A program made the position numbers and the translations under genes. Of a stretch of DNA of 64,000 nucleotides, positions 62,998 through 64,000 are shown piece by piece; position 1 is the first letter of the stretch; the number at the start of each line of letters is the position of its first letter. Source of the stretch: Cognatishimia sp. F0-27 (GTDB taxonomy: Bacteria > Pseudomonadota > Alphaproteobacteria > Rhodobacterales > Rhodobacteraceae); NCBI RefSeq assembly GCF_020667845.1, contig NZ_JAFMPQ010000012.1, forward strand, positions 1 through 64,000, read 5' to 3'. The notes under the pieces were generated by a model. The model did no database searches, was not told the origin of the DNA, and was given only the letters and a program-made list of their open reading frames with translations.

Positions 62998-64000
62998 ATG
63001 GCACCGGATTTTGGTTGGAACCCGATCAATGAATGGCGCGGCGGCAGTGGTGCGGACGCACTGACCGGGAGCGACGGTGACGATACGCTTGTCGGGAACG
63101 ACGGGAACGACACGCTTTACGGCGATCAGGGCGACCTCGTCTTTACCCCTTTCGGCTCAGAAAACGCGATCCTCGCGGCGCTTGCAGCGGGTGACGGGTA
63201 TGCGCCGAGCCCGTTTGAAACATGGGGCCTGCTGTATCAAAACGGCACCGCCGGCGGATCGCCGCAAAACTACAATGCCCAGGATCTCCGCGACGCGCCG
63301 CATGACATGGTCATCATCGGTGCGTCCAGCCTCATCATCGGTGCGGTCCCGGCAGATGAAGTGCTCTGGACCACGGCGCAGATCGATACGATCCAGTCTT
63401 CCGGCAAGGAGGCGCTTCTTTACCTCAGCGCTGCGCGCATCAACGATTATCAGACCAACTGGAACCCGGCCTGGACAGACACCGGGTTTGCCGATGGCAT
63501 GGCCGTTGCGGCGCCGCCATGGATGGGCGATGCCGATCCGGTTTTTACCAATGCGCGGCAAGTGGATTTTGGCTCAAGCGACTGGCAAACGGTGCTTGAA
63601 ACCCGCGCGACAGCGCTGCTCGAGCTTGGCGCAACGGGCATATTTCTCGACGACATTGCGGCCTATTACGATTACGCGCTGGCCGAAAACCCGCAAGGCA
63701 GCATAGCGTTTAACGTGCTCGTCGGGCAAAACGCCCGAGACATGCGGGACCTGATCATCGACCTGGCGGATCATATCGACACCGAGCTGATCCGATTGCG
63801 CGGGCAGGGCGCGGACGTGCCCTTGCCAGAGGATTTCCGATTGGTGATCAATGGCGATCCTTACATCCTTCAAAATGCCCTGATTGGCGGAGACGGGCAG
63901 TTTGCCACCGGCCCGGAGCTTGCCGCGCTTCCGACCGATCCGACGTCTCTGGCGTTCTACGGTGCCATAGATGCGATGCTGCTTGAAAACTACGTCAGTC
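62998..64000 (+). CDS. Secreted RTX protein with TM1410/GH114-like domain (incomplete at window end)
   Basis: The first 334 codons are in the window and the frame stays open to the edge. No signal peptide; residues about 12-40 are Gly-Asp calcium-binding repeats (GGSGADALTGSDGDDTLVG, GNDTLYGD), as in type I secreted proteins, but placed at the N-terminus. From about residue 75 the sequence resembles the TM1410/Glyco_hydro_114 family: DMVIIGASSLIIG, ALLYLSAARINDY (the usual GYLSxGExxxY place), WNPAWTDTG and ATGIFLDDIAAYYDY with an acidic pair. Relatives are put near endo-alpha-1,4-polygalactosaminidases. ATG 62998 follows GGGTGGA. Likely an exopolysaccharide-acting enzyme; substrate unproven. 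Confidence 0.75.
   Translation, partial: MAPDFGWNPINEWRGGSGADALTGSDGDDTLVGNDGNDTLYGDQGDLVFTPFGSENAILAALAAGDGYAPSPFETWGLLYQNGTAGGSPQNYNAQDLRDAPHDMVIIGASSLIIGAVPADEVLWTTAQIDTIQSSGKEALLYLSAARINDYQTNWNPAWTDTGFADGMAVAAPPWMGDADPVFTNARQVDFGSSDWQTVLETRATALLELGATGIFLDDIAAYYDYALAENPQGSIAFNVLVGQNARDMRDLIIDLADHIDTELIRLRGQGADVPLPEDFRLVINGDPYILQNALIGGDGQFATGPELAALPTDPTSLAFYGAIDAMLLENYVS

Overview
The window looks like a chromosomal segment of a marine alphaproteobacterium of the family Rhodobacteraceae (Roseobacter group). The reasons are a high G+C content with strong third-position G/C bias, an aerobic phenylacetyl-CoA pathway, 3-hydroxybutyrate (polyhydroxyalkanoate) metabolism, RTX-type secreted proteins, a LuxR-family protein with an autoinducer-binding domain, and an rpsB-tsf pair of alphaproteobacterial type. 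This is inferred from protein families read by eye; no database search was possible.

Layout. 1-1.1 kb: the tail of a probable tyrosine recombinase, then an Ldh2-family dehydrogenase. 1.95-13.0 kb: a phenylacetate catabolism island. paaZ and a paaX-like regulator run leftward; paaI, paaK and a TetR regulator (PaaR-like) run rightward from a shared divergent control region holding a 14-bp palindrome; paaJ-paaA-DUF3291-paaB-paaC-paaD-paaE form a tightly overlapped leftward operon. PaaK makes phenylacetyl-CoA, PaaABCE/D epoxidise it, PaaZ opens and oxidises the ring, PaaJ does thiolysis and PaaI rescues dead-end CoA esters; paaF, paaG and paaH are not in the window. 13.2-17.1 kb: a homocysteine methyltransferase and a 924-residue RTX protein with three DUF4114 repeats. 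17.9-22.5 kb: a YhaO/YhaN (SbcDC-like) nuclease-ATPase pair.

23-34 kb is an accessory, regulator-rich region: a GAF/LuxR regulator divergent from a SnoaL-MFS pair; two paralogous sulfotransferase-LysR modules whose LysR genes share an operator-like sequence over the ribosome-binding site; another LysR, a Dabb protein, a methyltransferase, a DUF302 protein and small secreted or membrane proteins. 34.5 kb: tRNA-Asn. 34.7-41.8 kb: a metallo-hydrolase, an EnvZ-like kinase, a thioesterase, and a three-gene signalling cluster (NarL-type regulator, FIST sensor, PAS hybrid kinase) resembling the NosP/NahK system. 42.3-44.3 kb: an oligopeptide-binding protein and, in the adjoining intergenic space, a well-formed candidate small RNA with promoter, hairpin and terminator.

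44.8-47 kb: bdhA, a pentapeptide-repeat protein and a patatin phospholipase in one overlapping operon. 47.3-50.1 kb: DUF502 membrane protein and pseudouridine degradation genes psuK-psuG. 50.4-56.6 kb: glgB, a GH13 enzyme like glucosylglycerol hydrolase, and a HupE/UreJ-family membrane protein. 56.9-58.8 kb: rpsB-tsf with terminator. 58.8-59.6 kb: a gene-free stretch with a strong hairpin and a very AT-rich island. 59.6-60.8 kb: aroQ overlapping a luxR gene. 61.2-62.7 kb: a second peptide-binding protein. The right end is the start of a secreted RTX protein with a TM1410/GH114-like domain that runs off the window.

No rRNA, CRISPR array or intact insertion sequence was found.
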